A DNA stretch of 64,000 nt, from positions 3,100,001 to 3,164,000 of the forward strand of contig NZ_CP009459.1 of NCBI RefSeq assembly GCF_000758325.1, written 5' to 3'. The position numbers and the translations under genes were made by a program. A model generated the notes under the pieces. That model did not search any database. It was not told where the DNA came from and was given only the letters and a program-made list of their open reading frames with translations. Every line of letters starts with the position of its first letter. Within the stretch, counting starts at the first letter, position 1. Shown one piece after another: positions 40,484-49,362 of the stretch. This DNA is from Cedecea neteri (GTDB taxonomy: Bacteria > Pseudomonadota > Gammaproteobacteria > Enterobacterales > Enterobacteriaceae).

Positions 40484-42133
40484 ATGCGTACTGAAAGCTT
40501 AACTGATATCGCCTATCGTCACTTTGTGGAGAGCGTAAAAGATTACGCGATCTACATGCTGGACATTGATGGCACCGTAGCCACCTGGAACGAGGGGGCG
40601 CTGCGAGCGAAGGGATATCTGCGCGAGGAGATTGTGGGGCAGTTCTTTGGCGTTTTTTACAGTGAAGCTGAACAAAAAAATGGCCTGCCCGAGCGTAATC
40701 TGAATATCGCGCTGAAAAACGGAAAATTTGAAGGGGAGGGCTGGCGCTACCGCAAAGACGGGAGCCGTTTTTGGGCTCACGTGGTAATTGATGCGATCTA
40801 TGATGAACACCAAACGCTGCTTGGGTTCGCTAAAATTACCCGCGATATCAGCGAGCAGAAGGTCGTGATCGATAAAATCTCATGGCTTGCCCGCTACGAT
40901 GCGCTGACCGGGCTTCCTAACCGAGTCGAATTCTTTAGCTTCGTGGAGAAATTGTTCACTGAGTCTGATTATAACCACATCGCGATTTGTACGGTTGATC
41001 TCGATAAATTCAAAGAGATCAACGATACCGAAGGGCATCTGGTCGGCGACCAGCTTCTGCAGCGGGTGTCGTCCTCGGTACTTAAAGCGATGGAAAAAGA
41101 CGAGATTGTTGCCCGTTTCGGTGGCGACGAATTTGTTGCAGCCAAGCCTTACAACCACGACGATGAGTTGCGTAATTTCACCGAGCGCTTACATGGCTGT
41201 TTCGTCGGCAAACAGATTTTTGCCCACAGTGAAATCACCGTGAGCGCCAGTATCGGCGTGGCGATCTACCCCGATGATGCCACGGATATTAATACGCTTA
41301 TCAGTAATTCCGATCTGGCGATGTACCGTGCCAAAGCTAATCTGGATAACAAGATCTGCTGGTATGAAAAAGATATGGACGAAAAAACGCGGCTGCGGAA
41401 CCTGATGGCCGCGGATATTCGCCGTGGCATCAAAGAAGGGCAGTTCTTCATTCATTACCAGGAGAAACGCTCGCTGAAAGATAAGGCCATTACCGGTTAT
41501 GAGGCGCTGCTTCGCTGGAATCACCCTGAACAAGGACTGATTCCGCCTGATGAATTTATCCCTATTGCCGAGGAAAGCGGGGCCATTGTTCCGCTGGGCT
41601 ATTGGGTGATTGAAACAGTATGTAAAGAGTCGCTTGCCAACAAACTGGACAAAAAAATCTCGATCAATATTTCCCCAGTGCAGTTGCGTAATCTCAGCTT
41701 TATCGACAATGTCCGTGACATTCTAATGCGAACGGCGTGGCCAATAACTCTGCTTGAGTTTGAGGTGACGGAGACGGCGTTCATCATTAATAAAAAGCTG
41801 ACGTTTAATATCCTGCATCAGTTCCAGAAAATGGGGATCAGCATCGCGCTGGATGATTTTGGTACCGGATATTCTTCTTTAAGCACGCTGCGGGAGTTCC
41901 ATTTTGACGTTATTAAACTGGATCGTAGCTTCCTGACGAACGTTGAAAGTAACTTCCAGGCACGTTCCTTCGTGCGGGCGATCATTTCGCTCGGTAACTC
42001 CATCAATACGCCGCTCATTGCCGAGGGAGTGGAAACCAACGAGCAGTTACGTATTCTGGAGGAAGAAGGATGTACTGAAATTCAGGGATTTTTGTTTGGT
42101 CAGCCGGTAGATATTAAAAACATCCATCGATAA
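40484..42133 (+). CDS. PAS-GGDEF-EAL c-di-GMP turnover protein
   Basis: A 549-residue cytoplasmic protein: PAS/PAC sensor (residues about 10-130, with WRYRKDGSRFWAHV and GFAKITRDISE), GGDEF domain with DALTGLPNR and intact RFGGDEF (about 213), and EAL domain with YEALLRW (about 345), NISP, DDFGTGYSS, KLDRSF and AEGVET. All the residues usually needed for phosphodiesterase activity appear to be present; cyclase activity is also possible. No membrane segments. It is the last complete gene before the T6SS cluster and the second GGDEF-EAL protein of the window; c-di-GMP often controls T6SS and biofilm choice. Confidence 0.92.
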   Translation: MRTESLTDIAYRHFVESVKDYAIYMLDIDGTVATWNEGALRAKGYLREEIVGQFFGVFYSEAEQKNGLPERNLNIALKNGKFEGEGWRYRKDGSRFWAHVVIDAIYDEHQTLLGFAKITRDISEQKVVIDKISWLARYDALTGLPNRVEFFSFVEKLFTESDYNHIAICTVDLDKFKEINDTEGHLVGDQLLQRVSSSVLKAMEKDEIVARFGGDEFVAAKPYNHDDELRNFTERLHGCFVGKQIFAHSEITVSASIGVAIYPDDATDINTLISNSDLAMYRAKANLDNKICWYEKDMDEKTRLRNLMAADIRRGIKEGQFFIHYQEKRSLKDKAITGYEALLRWNHPEQGLIPPDEFIPIAEESGAIVPLGYWVIETVCKESLANKLDKKISINISPVQLRNLSFIDNVRDILMRTAWPITLLEFEVTETAFIINKKLTFNILHQFQKMGISIALDDFGTGYSSLSTLREFHFDVIKLDRSFLTNVESNFQARSFVRAIISLGNSINTPLIAEGVETNEQLRILEEEGCTEIQGFLFGQPVDIKNIHR

Positions 42134-42191
42134 AAAGGGCGGCAGCGCAAAAAACTGTGCTGCCGTAATCTCCTCAGGATACATGATATAT

Positions 42192-42464
42192 TTATTGATG
42201 TTGTCCTGAGTTGATCTGCGCGTTTAGCGTTTCTTCATCAGGAAAATGCTGTTCAGCAGATGATTTTAAAAGTGATAATATCCTTTCGTTATTATTGTAT
42301 TGAGCCGTCTTTGCTTCTTCAATGTTGTGCCAAAATGTGAAGGCCATGGCGAAGAAAAATGTAGGGTATTTCTTCTTCTGAATTAAGAATAACTCACTAA
42401 CTTTATGAAAAACCCTTGGCTTTTCATTTGAGTGCGCGTTTATTTTTGTTTGCGTTGATTCAAA
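42192..42464 (-). pseudogene. Remnant of an unidentified AT-rich gene
   Basis: On the minus strand a frame is open between stops at 42465-42467 and 42194-42192, giving about 90 residues with protein-like composition (HKVSELFLIQKKKYPTFFFA, then FWHNIEEAKTAQYNNN and SLLKSSAEQHFPDEETLN). There is no ATG near its 5' end; an internal ATG would give only 52 residues. It looks like the 3' part of a gene that lost its start, possibly a leftover T6SS-associated cargo or immunity gene. Identity unknown. Confidence 0.35.
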
Positions 42465-42733
42465 TCAACTTTGTAAGATTTAGAATGTATTCATCCGTCC
42501 CTCTGTCGATAAATAGTTTTTTTAACTCATTAGTTAAGGAGGGGGGAATTAAATTTCAGCTGAAATAGAATGAGCGTCATTGGCGATTAAATGTGATGAA
42601 AATTCCTATAATTAATATTTTTCATCTGTTTTTAATAAAAAAAATTGATCCAACTTTGTTCATTGCTCTATTATTTTGCACGGTGTAACGTAGCGCCAAA
42701 AATACCATGCGGCGAAAACAGAGGGATGAGAAG
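42465..42733. promoter_or_regulatory. AT-rich region upstream of the T6SS operon
   Basis: No gene is seen. The segment is markedly AT-rich with long A and T runs, the kind of DNA usually silenced by H-NS, and should hold the T6SS promoter. No convincing sigma-54 pattern was found by eye, and no exact operator can be named. Confidence 0.45.
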
Positions 42734-43231
42734 ATGGCTGACAGTTTCCAGGGCGAGGTGCCCAAGGCTCGTATCAATTTAAAACTGGATTTACACACAG
42801 GGGGGGCGCAAAAGAAAACGGAGCTTCCACTAAAGCTCATGGTTACCGGCGATTTTAGTCATGGGGAAGAAACGGCCCCGTTATCTGAAAGAGTAAAAAC
42901 AAGCGTTAATAAAAATAATTTTGACAGCGTTCTTTCTGAATACTCCCCAAAAATTAATCTTTCCGTTAAGAATATGTTGTCCGATGACGGCGGCGAAGAA
43001 AATATCCATCTTGTCTTTCGTGAAATGAAAGACTTCACGCCGGAAGAGGTTGCGCGCCAAATACCCCAGCTAAAAGCGATGCTGGCCATGCGTAATCTGC
43101 TGCGCGATTTAAAAGCCAATTTACTGGATAACCAGTCTTTCCGAAAAGAACTGGAAAAAATCCTGATTGACCCGGTGCTGAGCGCGGAGCTTCGTGCGGA
43201 ACTTTCTGCTCTGGCGCCAAAACAGGCATGA
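42734..43231 (+). CDS. tssB: T6SS contractile sheath small subunit TssB
   Basis: A 165-residue TssB/VipA protein; the start MADSFQGEVPKARINLKLDL (42734) is preferred to ATG 42707 because GAGG lies nine bases upstream and family members start there. Family signatures are clear: LPLKLMVTGDFSHG, then INLSVKNMLSDDGGEENIHL and FTPEEVARQIPQLKAMLAMR. TssB pairs with TssC to build the cytoplasmic contractile sheath. It is the first gene of the operon. Confidence 0.96.
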   Translation: MADSFQGEVPKARINLKLDLHTGGAQKKTELPLKLMVTGDFSHGEETAPLSERVKTSVNKNNFDSVLSEYSPKINLSVKNMLSDDGGEENIHLVFREMKDFTPEEVARQIPQLKAMLAMRNLLRDLKANLLDNQSFRKELEKILIDPVLSAELRAELSALAPKQA

Positions 43232-43269
43232 GCAATCGCGTTATTTAATGGATTAATTGAGGAATGCTG

Positions 43270-44811
43270 ATGTCTGTAAAAAATGAAAATACTGCTAACG
43301 CAGAAAGTATCGTACTTGAACAGCCTGAGGCTGGGCGCGTTTATGCTTCTCTGTTTGAAAAAATCAACCTCAGCCCGGTGTCGGCCATAAGCGCCCTGGA
43401 TATCTGGCAGGACACTCAGGCAATGTCCGATGCCACCGCTGATGAGCGACTGACGGCGGGGATGCAGGTGTTTCTTGAGTGCCTGAGCAAGGCGGGCTCA
43501 AAGGTTGATAAACTCGACAAAGCGCTTATCGATCACCACATTGCTGAGCTGGATTTCCAAATCAGCCGCCAGCTGGATGCAGTCATGCATCACGATGAGT
43601 TTCAGGCCGTGGAATCCCTGTGGCGGGGAGTTAAATCGCTGGTGGATAAAACCGATTTCCGCCAGAACGTCAAAATTGAGCTGCTCGATCTCTCCAAAGA
43701 CGACCTGCGCCAGGATTTTGAGGATGCCCCGGAAATTATCCAGAGCGGGCTGTACCTGCAAACCTATGTGGCAGAGTACGACACGCCTGGCGGTGAGCCG
43801 ATAGCCGCACTCGTCTCGGCCTATGAGTTCGATGCCTCTGCTCAGGATGTGGCACTTTTACGTAATATTTCCAAAGTTTCTGCGGCAGCACACATGCCGT
43901 TTATCGGCTCTGCCGGGCCAAAATTCTTCCTGAAAGAATCGATGGAAGACGTGGCCGCCATCAAAGATATTGGCAACTACTTCGATCGCGCCGAATACAT
44001 CAAGTGGAAGTCATTCCGGGATACCGATGACAGCCGTTATATCGGCCTGGTGATGCCTCGCGTGCTTGGCCGCTTGCCTTATGGGCCGGATACCGTGCCG
44101 GTGCGCAGCTTCAACTATGTGGAAGAAGTAAAAGGCCCGGACCATGATAAGTACCTGTGGACTAATGCATCGTTTGCTTTTGCCGCCAACATGGTGCGCA
44201 GCTTTATCCATAACGGCTGGTGCGTCCAAATTCGCGGCCCGCAGGCCGGGGGAGCAGTAAAAGATCTGCCGATTCATTTGTACGATCTTGGCACCGGCAA
44301 TCAGGTGAAAATTCCGTCGGAAGTCATGATCCCGGAAACACGGGAATTTGAGTTCGCTAATCTCGGTTTCATCCCACTGTCTTATTATAAAAATCGCGAT
44401 TACGCGTGCTTCTTCTCGGCAAATTCCACGCAGAAACCGGCCCTGTATGACACCGCCGATGCTACGGCAAACAGTCGTATCAATGCGCGATTGCCATACA
44501 TCTTCCTGCTTTCTCGCATTGCTCACTACCTGAAGCTTATTCAGCGTGAAAACATCGGCACCACCAAAGACCGCCGCCTGTTGGAGCTGGAGCTTAATAC
44601 CTGGGTTCGCAGTCTGGTCACCGAAATGACCGATCCAGGTGACGAGTTGCAGGCTTCCCACCCGCTGCGCGATGCCAAAGTGGTGGTGGAAGATATCGAG
44701 GATAACCCGGGTTTCTTCCGCGTGAAGCTGTATGCCGTGCCGCATTTCCAGGTCGAGGGCATGGACGTCAATTTGTCACTGGTTTCCCAGATGCCGAAGG
44801 CGAAAGCGTAA
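43270..44811 (+). CDS. tssC: T6SS contractile sheath large subunit TssC
   Basis: A 513-residue TssC/VipB protein starting at 43270 (GAGG seven bases before; ATG 43264 is too close to it). Conserved blocks include LWRGVKSLVDKTDFRQNVKI, then FRDTDDSRYIGLVMPRVLGR, WCVQIRGPQAGGAVKDLP and the C-terminal DNPGFFRVKLYAVPHFQVEG. It forms the bulk of the sheath with TssB; ClpV later extracts TssB/C after contraction. Confidence 0.97.
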   Translation: MSVKNENTANAESIVLEQPEAGRVYASLFEKINLSPVSAISALDIWQDTQAMSDATADERLTAGMQVFLECLSKAGSKVDKLDKALIDHHIAELDFQISRQLDAVMHHDEFQAVESLWRGVKSLVDKTDFRQNVKIELLDLSKDDLRQDFEDAPEIIQSGLYLQTYVAEYDTPGGEPIAALVSAYEFDASAQDVALLRNISKVSAAAHMPFIGSAGPKFFLKESMEDVAAIKDIGNYFDRAEYIKWKSFRDTDDSRYIGLVMPRVLGRLPYGPDTVPVRSFNYVEEVKGPDHDKYLWTNASFAFAANMVRSFIHNGWCVQIRGPQAGGAVKDLPIHLYDLGTGNQVKIPSEVMIPETREFEFANLGFIPLSYYKNRDYACFFSANSTQKPALYDTADATANSRINARLPYIFLLSRIAHYLKLIQRENIGTTKDRRLLELELNTWVRSLVTEMTDPGDELQASHPLRDAKVVVEDIEDNPGFFRVKLYAVPHFQVEGMDVNLSLVSQMPKAKA

Positions 44812-44832
44812 CGTACTTAAGGCAGGAAGCCG

Positions 44833-46173
44833 ATGAAAACGGAACAACCGTTATGGGGCAGGGGCCAGATGGTCTCTCCCCAGCACTTCCAGCAACAGGT
44901 CGCTTATGCGGCCTGGTCTGCGGAGTGTATTGCCCGACAGGGCCTTTCCCATCCATGGGGCGTTATTGAAGCCATTTTCGAACCGGATATGCTGAAACTG
45001 GGGCGGCTTCAGGCCCGCCATCTGCACATCCGTTTTCAGGACGGCACGCTGATTGACACGGACAACACAGACGCTCTGCCCCCAGCCCTCATTCTTGGAG
45101 GTGAATCTCTGGGCACGGAGATCGTTCTGGCCCTCCCGCTGCTGAGATCCAACGGCGGTAACTGCCTGAAACCCGATGAAGTTGCCGAGCGCCCGGTACG
45201 TTTTCGCCAGCGCTGGCGGGACGTTCGTAATCTCTTCGGGGAAGACACCCGCCAGATTGCGGTGATACAGCCGGAGTTAACGCTGCGTTTTGCCAGCCAG
45301 GACAATAGCGATTATCTGACTTGCCCGGTAGCTAGCCTGCGACAGGACTCCCAGGGCGTCTGGGGGCTGGACGAGACTTTTCTGCCGCCGCTGCTGGCGT
45401 TACAGGGCAGCCGCTGGCTGGTCACCCAGCTCGAACAATTGATGACGCAGCTGCGAGCCAGACTGGGCCGCCTGATGGCAATGCGCCGGGAAAGTAATGA
45501 ACGCATGGCCGACTTTGCGGTTGCCGATGTCTCGCTCTTCTGGCTTCTTAATGCCCTGAACAGCGCAGAGCCCGTGCTGGGGCAGCTTCAACGCCATCAG
45601 CAAAGTCCTCCAGAGCGCTTGTATCCGGAACTTGCACGCCTGGCCGGCAGCTTGCTGACTTTCTCGCTGGAGCATCAGGTTAGCGCGATCCCGGCTTATC
45701 AACATGATCGACTGAACGCCGTTTTCCCGCCGCTGTTTGACTTACTTGGCGACCTGCTGGAAGCCAGCCTGCCTTCAAGAGTGGTGCCCATCACGCTTGA
45801 ATATGATCCCCGGCTTCGCTTCTGGCAGGCCCGCCTGCATGACCCGCGTCTGCGGGAGGACGCGGATTACTACCTTTCCGTCCGCTCATCTTTGCCGGTG
45901 GCGCAAATGCAGGAGCAGTTCCCGAGACAGTGCAAGGTGGGCAGCCCGGATCTCGTCAGAAGCCTGGTGAACTCCTCGCGCGTGGGCGTTCCGTTGACGC
46001 CGCTGCGCCATGTGCCAGCGGCGATCCCGCTGCGTCTGGAGAATCAATACTTCAGCCTTAATGTCTCCGATCCTCTGGCCATCGACATGCTCCAGAGCGG
46101 CACCTGCATGTTTTACGTGCCGGGAATGCTCGGTGAGCCAGAGCTTGAACTCTTTGCGGTACTGAGAACATGA
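44833..46173 (+). CDS. tssK: T6SS baseplate protein TssK
   Basis: A 446-residue TssK (ImpJ/VasE) protein with the family N-terminus (LWGRGQMVSPQHFQQQVAY) and a C-terminal domain seen in IPLRLENQYFSLN and FYVPGMLGEPELELFAV. TssK trimers join the baseplate to the TssL/TssM membrane complex. It lies 21 bp after tssC with an AGGAAG site, and its stop overlaps the tssL start (ATGA). Confidence 0.94.
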   Translation: MKTEQPLWGRGQMVSPQHFQQQVAYAAWSAECIARQGLSHPWGVIEAIFEPDMLKLGRLQARHLHIRFQDGTLIDTDNTDALPPALILGGESLGTEIVLALPLLRSNGGNCLKPDEVAERPVRFRQRWRDVRNLFGEDTRQIAVIQPELTLRFASQDNSDYLTCPVASLRQDSQGVWGLDETFLPPLLALQGSRWLVTQLEQLMTQLRARLGRLMAMRRESNERMADFAVADVSLFWLLNALNSAEPVLGQLQRHQQSPPERLYPELARLAGSLLTFSLEHQVSAIPAYQHDRLNAVFPPLFDLLGDLLEASLPSRVVPITLEYDPRLRFWQARLHDPRLREDADYYLSVRSSLPVAQMQEQFPRQCKVGSPDLVRSLVNSSRVGVPLTPLRHVPAAIPLRLENQYFSLNVSDPLAIDMLQSGTCMFYVPGMLGEPELELFAVLRT

Positions 46174-46859
46174 ATGAGCCAAAACGCGGCCGCGCCGTAG
46201 AAGTTGATATTGATCTGTTGCTGCAGGATACCTGGCTGCAGGTGATTAGCCTGCGGCACGGCCCTCGATTTCAGCCAGGGGAAGGCCGAACTCTGTGGGA
46301 GCGCTGCGTCGCTGATGTAGAACACGTCCAGCGTGAGCTGAAGGCTTGCGGCCTTGGTGACGCCAGCTGCCAGCATATTCTCACCGCACAGTGCGCACTG
46401 CTTGATGAGGCGGTTAAAAGTCGCGGTGAGGAAGATGATGCCTGCGTGCAGTGGTATGACATTCCCTTGCTAGGGCATTTTCTTGGCACGATGGATGCCG
46501 GTGATACGCTGTGCGACAGAATGTGGGAAGTACTGCGTGAGCCGTCACCTGACCGTGCGGTCGTGACCTGTTTCCAGCGGGTTATGATGCTGGGCTTTCG
46601 CGGCAGCTTCAGTTCATTGAACGATCCTGAACGTCAAAAGCTCATTAATGCTCTCGGTGAGCATGTCCCCCCATTCAGCTATCCGCAATCCCATCCCGTG
46701 CTGGCGGAAAGCCCTGCCGGAAGTGCACTGGCAGGCTGGCTGGCATCGTGGCCATTATGTATTGGGCTGAGCGTGTTCGTTCTTGTTGCTCTGTGGTGGG
46801 GCCTGGATCGGGGGCTCGATCGGGTATTGGCTACATTGCTGCCGGGAGCGTTGCAATGA
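46170..46859 (+). CDS. tssL: T6SS membrane complex protein TssL (DotU family)
   Basis: A 229-residue TssL with the cytoplasmic DotU domain (DIDLLLQDTWLQVISLRHGP, then CALLDEAVKSRG and LGFRGSF) and one C-terminal membrane helix (LCIGLSVFVLVALWW). It anchors the baseplate to the inner membrane with TssM and TssJ. It is the short type without a fused OmpA domain; that domain is supplied by the next gene, which overlaps it by four bases. Confidence 0.94.
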   Translation: MNEPKRGRAVEVDIDLLLQDTWLQVISLRHGPRFQPGEGRTLWERCVADVEHVQRELKACGLGDASCQHILTAQCALLDEAVKSRGEEDDACVQWYDIPLLGHFLGTMDAGDTLCDRMWEVLREPSPDRAVVTCFQRVMMLGFRGSFSSLNDPERQKLINALGEHVPPFSYPQSHPVLAESPAGSALAGWLASWPLCIGLSVFVLVALWWGLDRGLDRVLATLLPGALQ

Positions 46860-47935
46860 GTGCAGCCCAGCAGCGAATGCTGGCCCTTTGGGCCGCCGCG
46901 TTAAGCGCGGTGGTGTGCCTGGTTTTTTTGCCTGTCTCACGTCTGCTTTCTGTGCTGGTTTTTCTGGCTGCATTGGGCGTTATTGGCGCGTTTTGGTACG
47001 CGGCCAGTCGTCGCATCGTGGATGACGCCTCACTGCTTCTGGATAAGCTTCCTGAAGCCACTTTTAGTCAGCCGGTGGTGCTGGTCTGTGGCGACTTGCC
47101 TCGGGTCTGGCCGCACCAGGAACCCGTGTTAATCGTTCCTCATGGCTGCTGGATCAGGGTTGAACCCCATCAGGATCTGCCGCAGACAGTTGATCAGATA
47201 CTGGCCCAACGCCCGGACTGGGGGCGTCAGCTGTCGGTCATGGTCAACATTTGCCCGCAGCAGCACGCCGACGGCGAACGGCTAACCACCGCCTTGCTGA
47301 CCCTGCGCTGGCAAATCTGCCAGATGCGTAAGAGCACAGGCCACACGCTGCCGTTGGTGCTCAATGCGCATATAGGCAGTGCGATGATGGGTGACCAGGT
47401 CTGGCAGGTGGCAATGCCGGGAGACGGCATCAGAGTCTGGCACGAGTCCGCTGCACCTTGCTCGATTGCGGCCTGGGTGAGCACAGGCGGCGCTATAGCC
47501 CTGCATCAGCAGGTGCTGATCAACAGCCTGATGAGCTGGTGCCGTCAACACGTTGAGGCGGTATTTGTGGATGAGAATCCTGATTTTCCGGCGATTACGC
47601 CCTCTGCCGTGCTGTGGGGAGCCGGCCCGATACTTGCCGGAAACCTGGCCTCATCGGTCTGGTCGATATGGCTCTCTCGGCGTACGGCCATGCATCAGGC
47701 CGCAGGCTGGGAGCCGACAGGCACGGACAGCTCGGTCATTTCACCCCTTCCGGACTTTATCCTGCCGCTGTTGCCTGAGGGGAAAGGGCTGACTTCGCGG
47801 GCCGGGCGGGGCGATATGCGCTGGTGTTTTTCACGCTGGCGGCCGCTGCGGCACTGCTATGCAGCGGCTGGAACAATCGGCAACTTCTGCAGCAGGTTGG
47901 GTTTGATATCTCTCAGTACAATGCCCTCTCAATGA
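46856..47935 (+). CDS. T6SS OmpA-like protein, N-terminal part (frameshifted)
   Basis: ATG 46856 overlaps the tssL stop. The frame encodes two close membrane helices (LALWAAALSAVVCLVFLPVS, then LLSVLVFLAALGVIGAFWYA) and a soluble domain with VLVCGDLPRVW and HAIGS-like motifs. Homologous T6SS proteins continue into a third helix and an OmpA domain, but here the frame leaves homology at RAGRGDMRW (about 47811) and runs on in an unrelated way to 47935. The rest of the protein is in the other frame (next entry). Read as one gene with one missing G near 47804-47811, the product would be about 570 residues. Confidence 0.75.
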   Translation: MSAAQQRMLALWAAALSAVVCLVFLPVSRLLSVLVFLAALGVIGAFWYAASRRIVDDASLLLDKLPEATFSQPVVLVCGDLPRVWPHQEPVLIVPHGCWIRVEPHQDLPQTVDQILAQRPDWGRQLSVMVNICPQQHADGERLTTALLTLRWQICQMRKSTGHTLPLVLNAHIGSAMMGDQVWQVAMPGDGIRVWHESAAPCSIAAWVSTGGAIALHQQVLINSLMSWCRQHVEAVFVDENPDFPAITPSAVLWGAGPILAGNLASSVWSIWLSRRTAMHQAAGWEPTGTDSSVISPLPDFILPLLPEGKGLTSRAGRGDMRWCFSRWRPLRHCYAAAGTIGNFCSRLGLISLSTMPSQ

Positions 47936-48567
47936 ACGATTACGAGCCTAAGGCCAATGCTGTCTCGGCTCTACGTACAGACGCCGCGCAGCTTGATGAC
48001 TGGGCCAGGAATGGCATCCCGGCTCGTATAAGCCTGGGCCTGTACCAGGGAGAGCGCCTGCGGATCCCGGTGCTGGACGCTATCCGTTCCTATGTCCCAC
48101 CGCCACCGACCAAACCGTTAGCGAAGCCAAAATCGATGCCTAAAACTGTGCGTCTCGACAGCATGTCCCTGTTTGGTTCTGGCCAATCAGTACTGAAGGC
48201 TGGTTCTACCAAAATGCTGGTGAATTCGCTGGTGGGCATTAAAGCGAAGCCAGGCTGGTTGATTGTCGTGTCCGGCCATACCGATAACACCGGCAACCCG
48301 AAACTGAATCAGACGCTGTCCCTGCAACGAGCAGAAGCTGTTCGTGACTGGATGCTTGACACCGGTGATGTGCCGGAAAGCTGTTTTGCGGTGCAGGGCT
48401 TTGGTCAAAACCGTCCGATTGCAACGAATGACACCCCGGAAGGCCGTGCGCTAAACCGGCGTGTCGAAATCAGTCTGGTTCCGCAGGCATTGGCCTGCCA
48501 GTTACCCGGCGAAATCCCCGCGTCATCGCAGGATGATGACGTTTTACACAATGAAAAGGAGAAGTAA
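47824..48567 (+). CDS. T6SS OmpA-like peptidoglycan-binding protein, C-terminal part
   Basis: This frame, open from 47779 with its first start-type codon at GTG 47824, encodes a membrane helix (FFTLAAAAALLCSGW), a coiled linker and a complete OmpA/Pal domain: VVSGHTDNTGNPKLNQTLSL, then RAEAVRDWML and GFGQNRPIATNDTPEGRALN. The peptidoglycan-binding Asp and Arg (HTDNTG; NRRVEI) are present. It probably anchors the T6SS membrane complex to the cell wall, as TagL-type proteins do. It has no ribosome-binding site of its own, supporting the view that it is the 3' half of the preceding gene. Confidence 0.78.
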   Translation: MFFTLAAAAALLCSGWNNRQLLQQVGFDISQYNALSMNDYEPKANAVSALRTDAAQLDDWARNGIPARISLGLYQGERLRIPVLDAIRSYVPPPPTKPLAKPKSMPKTVRLDSMSLFGSGQSVLKAGSTKMLVNSLVGIKAKPGWLIVVSGHTDNTGNPKLNQTLSLQRAEAVRDWMLDTGDVPESCFAVQGFGQNRPIATNDTPEGRALNRRVEISLVPQALACQLPGEIPASSQDDDVLHNEKEK

Positions 48568-48570
48568 ACC

Positions 48571-49062
48571 ATGGCAATTCCTGTTTATCTTTGGCTGAAA
48601 GACGACGGCGGTGCGGATATCAAAGGATCTGTGGATGTCGAGAACCGCGAAGGCAGCATCGAAATTGTTGCTCAGGAACATAATCTGTACATCCCGACCG
48701 ATAACAACACCGGCAAACTGACCGGGACCCGTATTCACACCCCGTTCAGGTTCACCAAGGAAATCGACTCCTCAAGCCCGTACCTGTACAAAGCGGTCAC
48801 CACCGGGCAAACCCTGAAATCGGCTGAATTTAAGTGGTACAAAATCAACGATGCGGGTCAGGAAGTGGAGTACTTCAACACCAAACTGGAAAACGTGAAA
48901 GTGGTGAAGGTCAACCCTGAAATGTACGACGTGAAAGACCCTTCAAAAGAGAAACACAACCATCTCGAGCGCGTAGAGCTGCGCTACGAAAAAATCACCT
49001 GGACCTACAAAGACGGCAACATCATTCATTCCGATAGTTGGAACGAACGCGCCACCGCGTAA
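48571..49062 (+). CDS. hcp: T6SS tube protein Hcp (TssD)
   Basis: A 163-residue Hcp starting MAIPVYLWLKDDGGADIKGS after AAGGAG. Typical features are IEIVAQEHNLYIPTD, THTPF-like RIHTPFRFTKEID, and ELRYEKITWTYKDGNI near the end. Hexameric Hcp rings form the inner tube that is propelled by sheath contraction and can carry effectors in its lumen. It lies three bases after the OmpA-like gene. Confidence 0.96.
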   Translation: MAIPVYLWLKDDGGADIKGSVDVENREGSIEIVAQEHNLYIPTDNNTGKLTGTRIHTPFRFTKEIDSSSPYLYKAVTTGQTLKSAEFKWYKINDAGQEVEYFNTKLENVKVVKVNPEMYDVKDPSKEKHNHLERVELRYEKITWTYKDGNIIHSDSWNERATA

Positions 49063-49188
49063 TTGCTCGTCATATTTCGCGCTGTAGCGGCGTTGGCTGC
49101 GTTCATGCACCCCGGTTACTTACTTCAGTAAGCTCCCGGGGCTGCACTCGCTTGTCGCCTTGCTACAGCACGAACTATTTAGAGCAAC
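49062..49188. repeat. Long palindromic intergenic repeat between hcp and clpV
   Basis: About 127 bp form one imperfect inverted repeat: the left arm TTGCTC...GCTGTAGC...CCCCGGTTACTTAC pairs with TAAGCTCCCGGGG...GCTACAGC...GAGCAA around the centre near 49128. Similar long palindromes (for example the Yersinia YPAL type, as I recall) are dispersed in Enterobacteriaceae. In RNA it would fold into a long hairpin and could stabilise the upstream hcp message or reduce read-through into clpV. The remaining 174 bases to the clpV start hold no gene that I can see. Confidence 0.7.
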
Positions 49189-49362
49189 TGCCGACGGGCA
49201 GAGTTTTTCTGTCCGCTATTTTTTTGCTGAACGTCTGTCCGCGCGGGCGTTGAGCAAAGAAACCCACAATCTGCCAGCCCGACCGTATGCGCTTTGGTCC
49301 CCTTTAAGGGAAATGGCGATGGGCGGTAGCGTGTCCAGGCACCCTTCAGGAGAGAATAGAAT

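Noticed and set aside
47779-47935. Programmed -1 ribosomal frameshift in the OmpA-like gene
   Set aside because: No canonical X XXY YYZ slippery heptamer was found in the overlap; a single-base deletion in the G-rich stretch explains it more simply.
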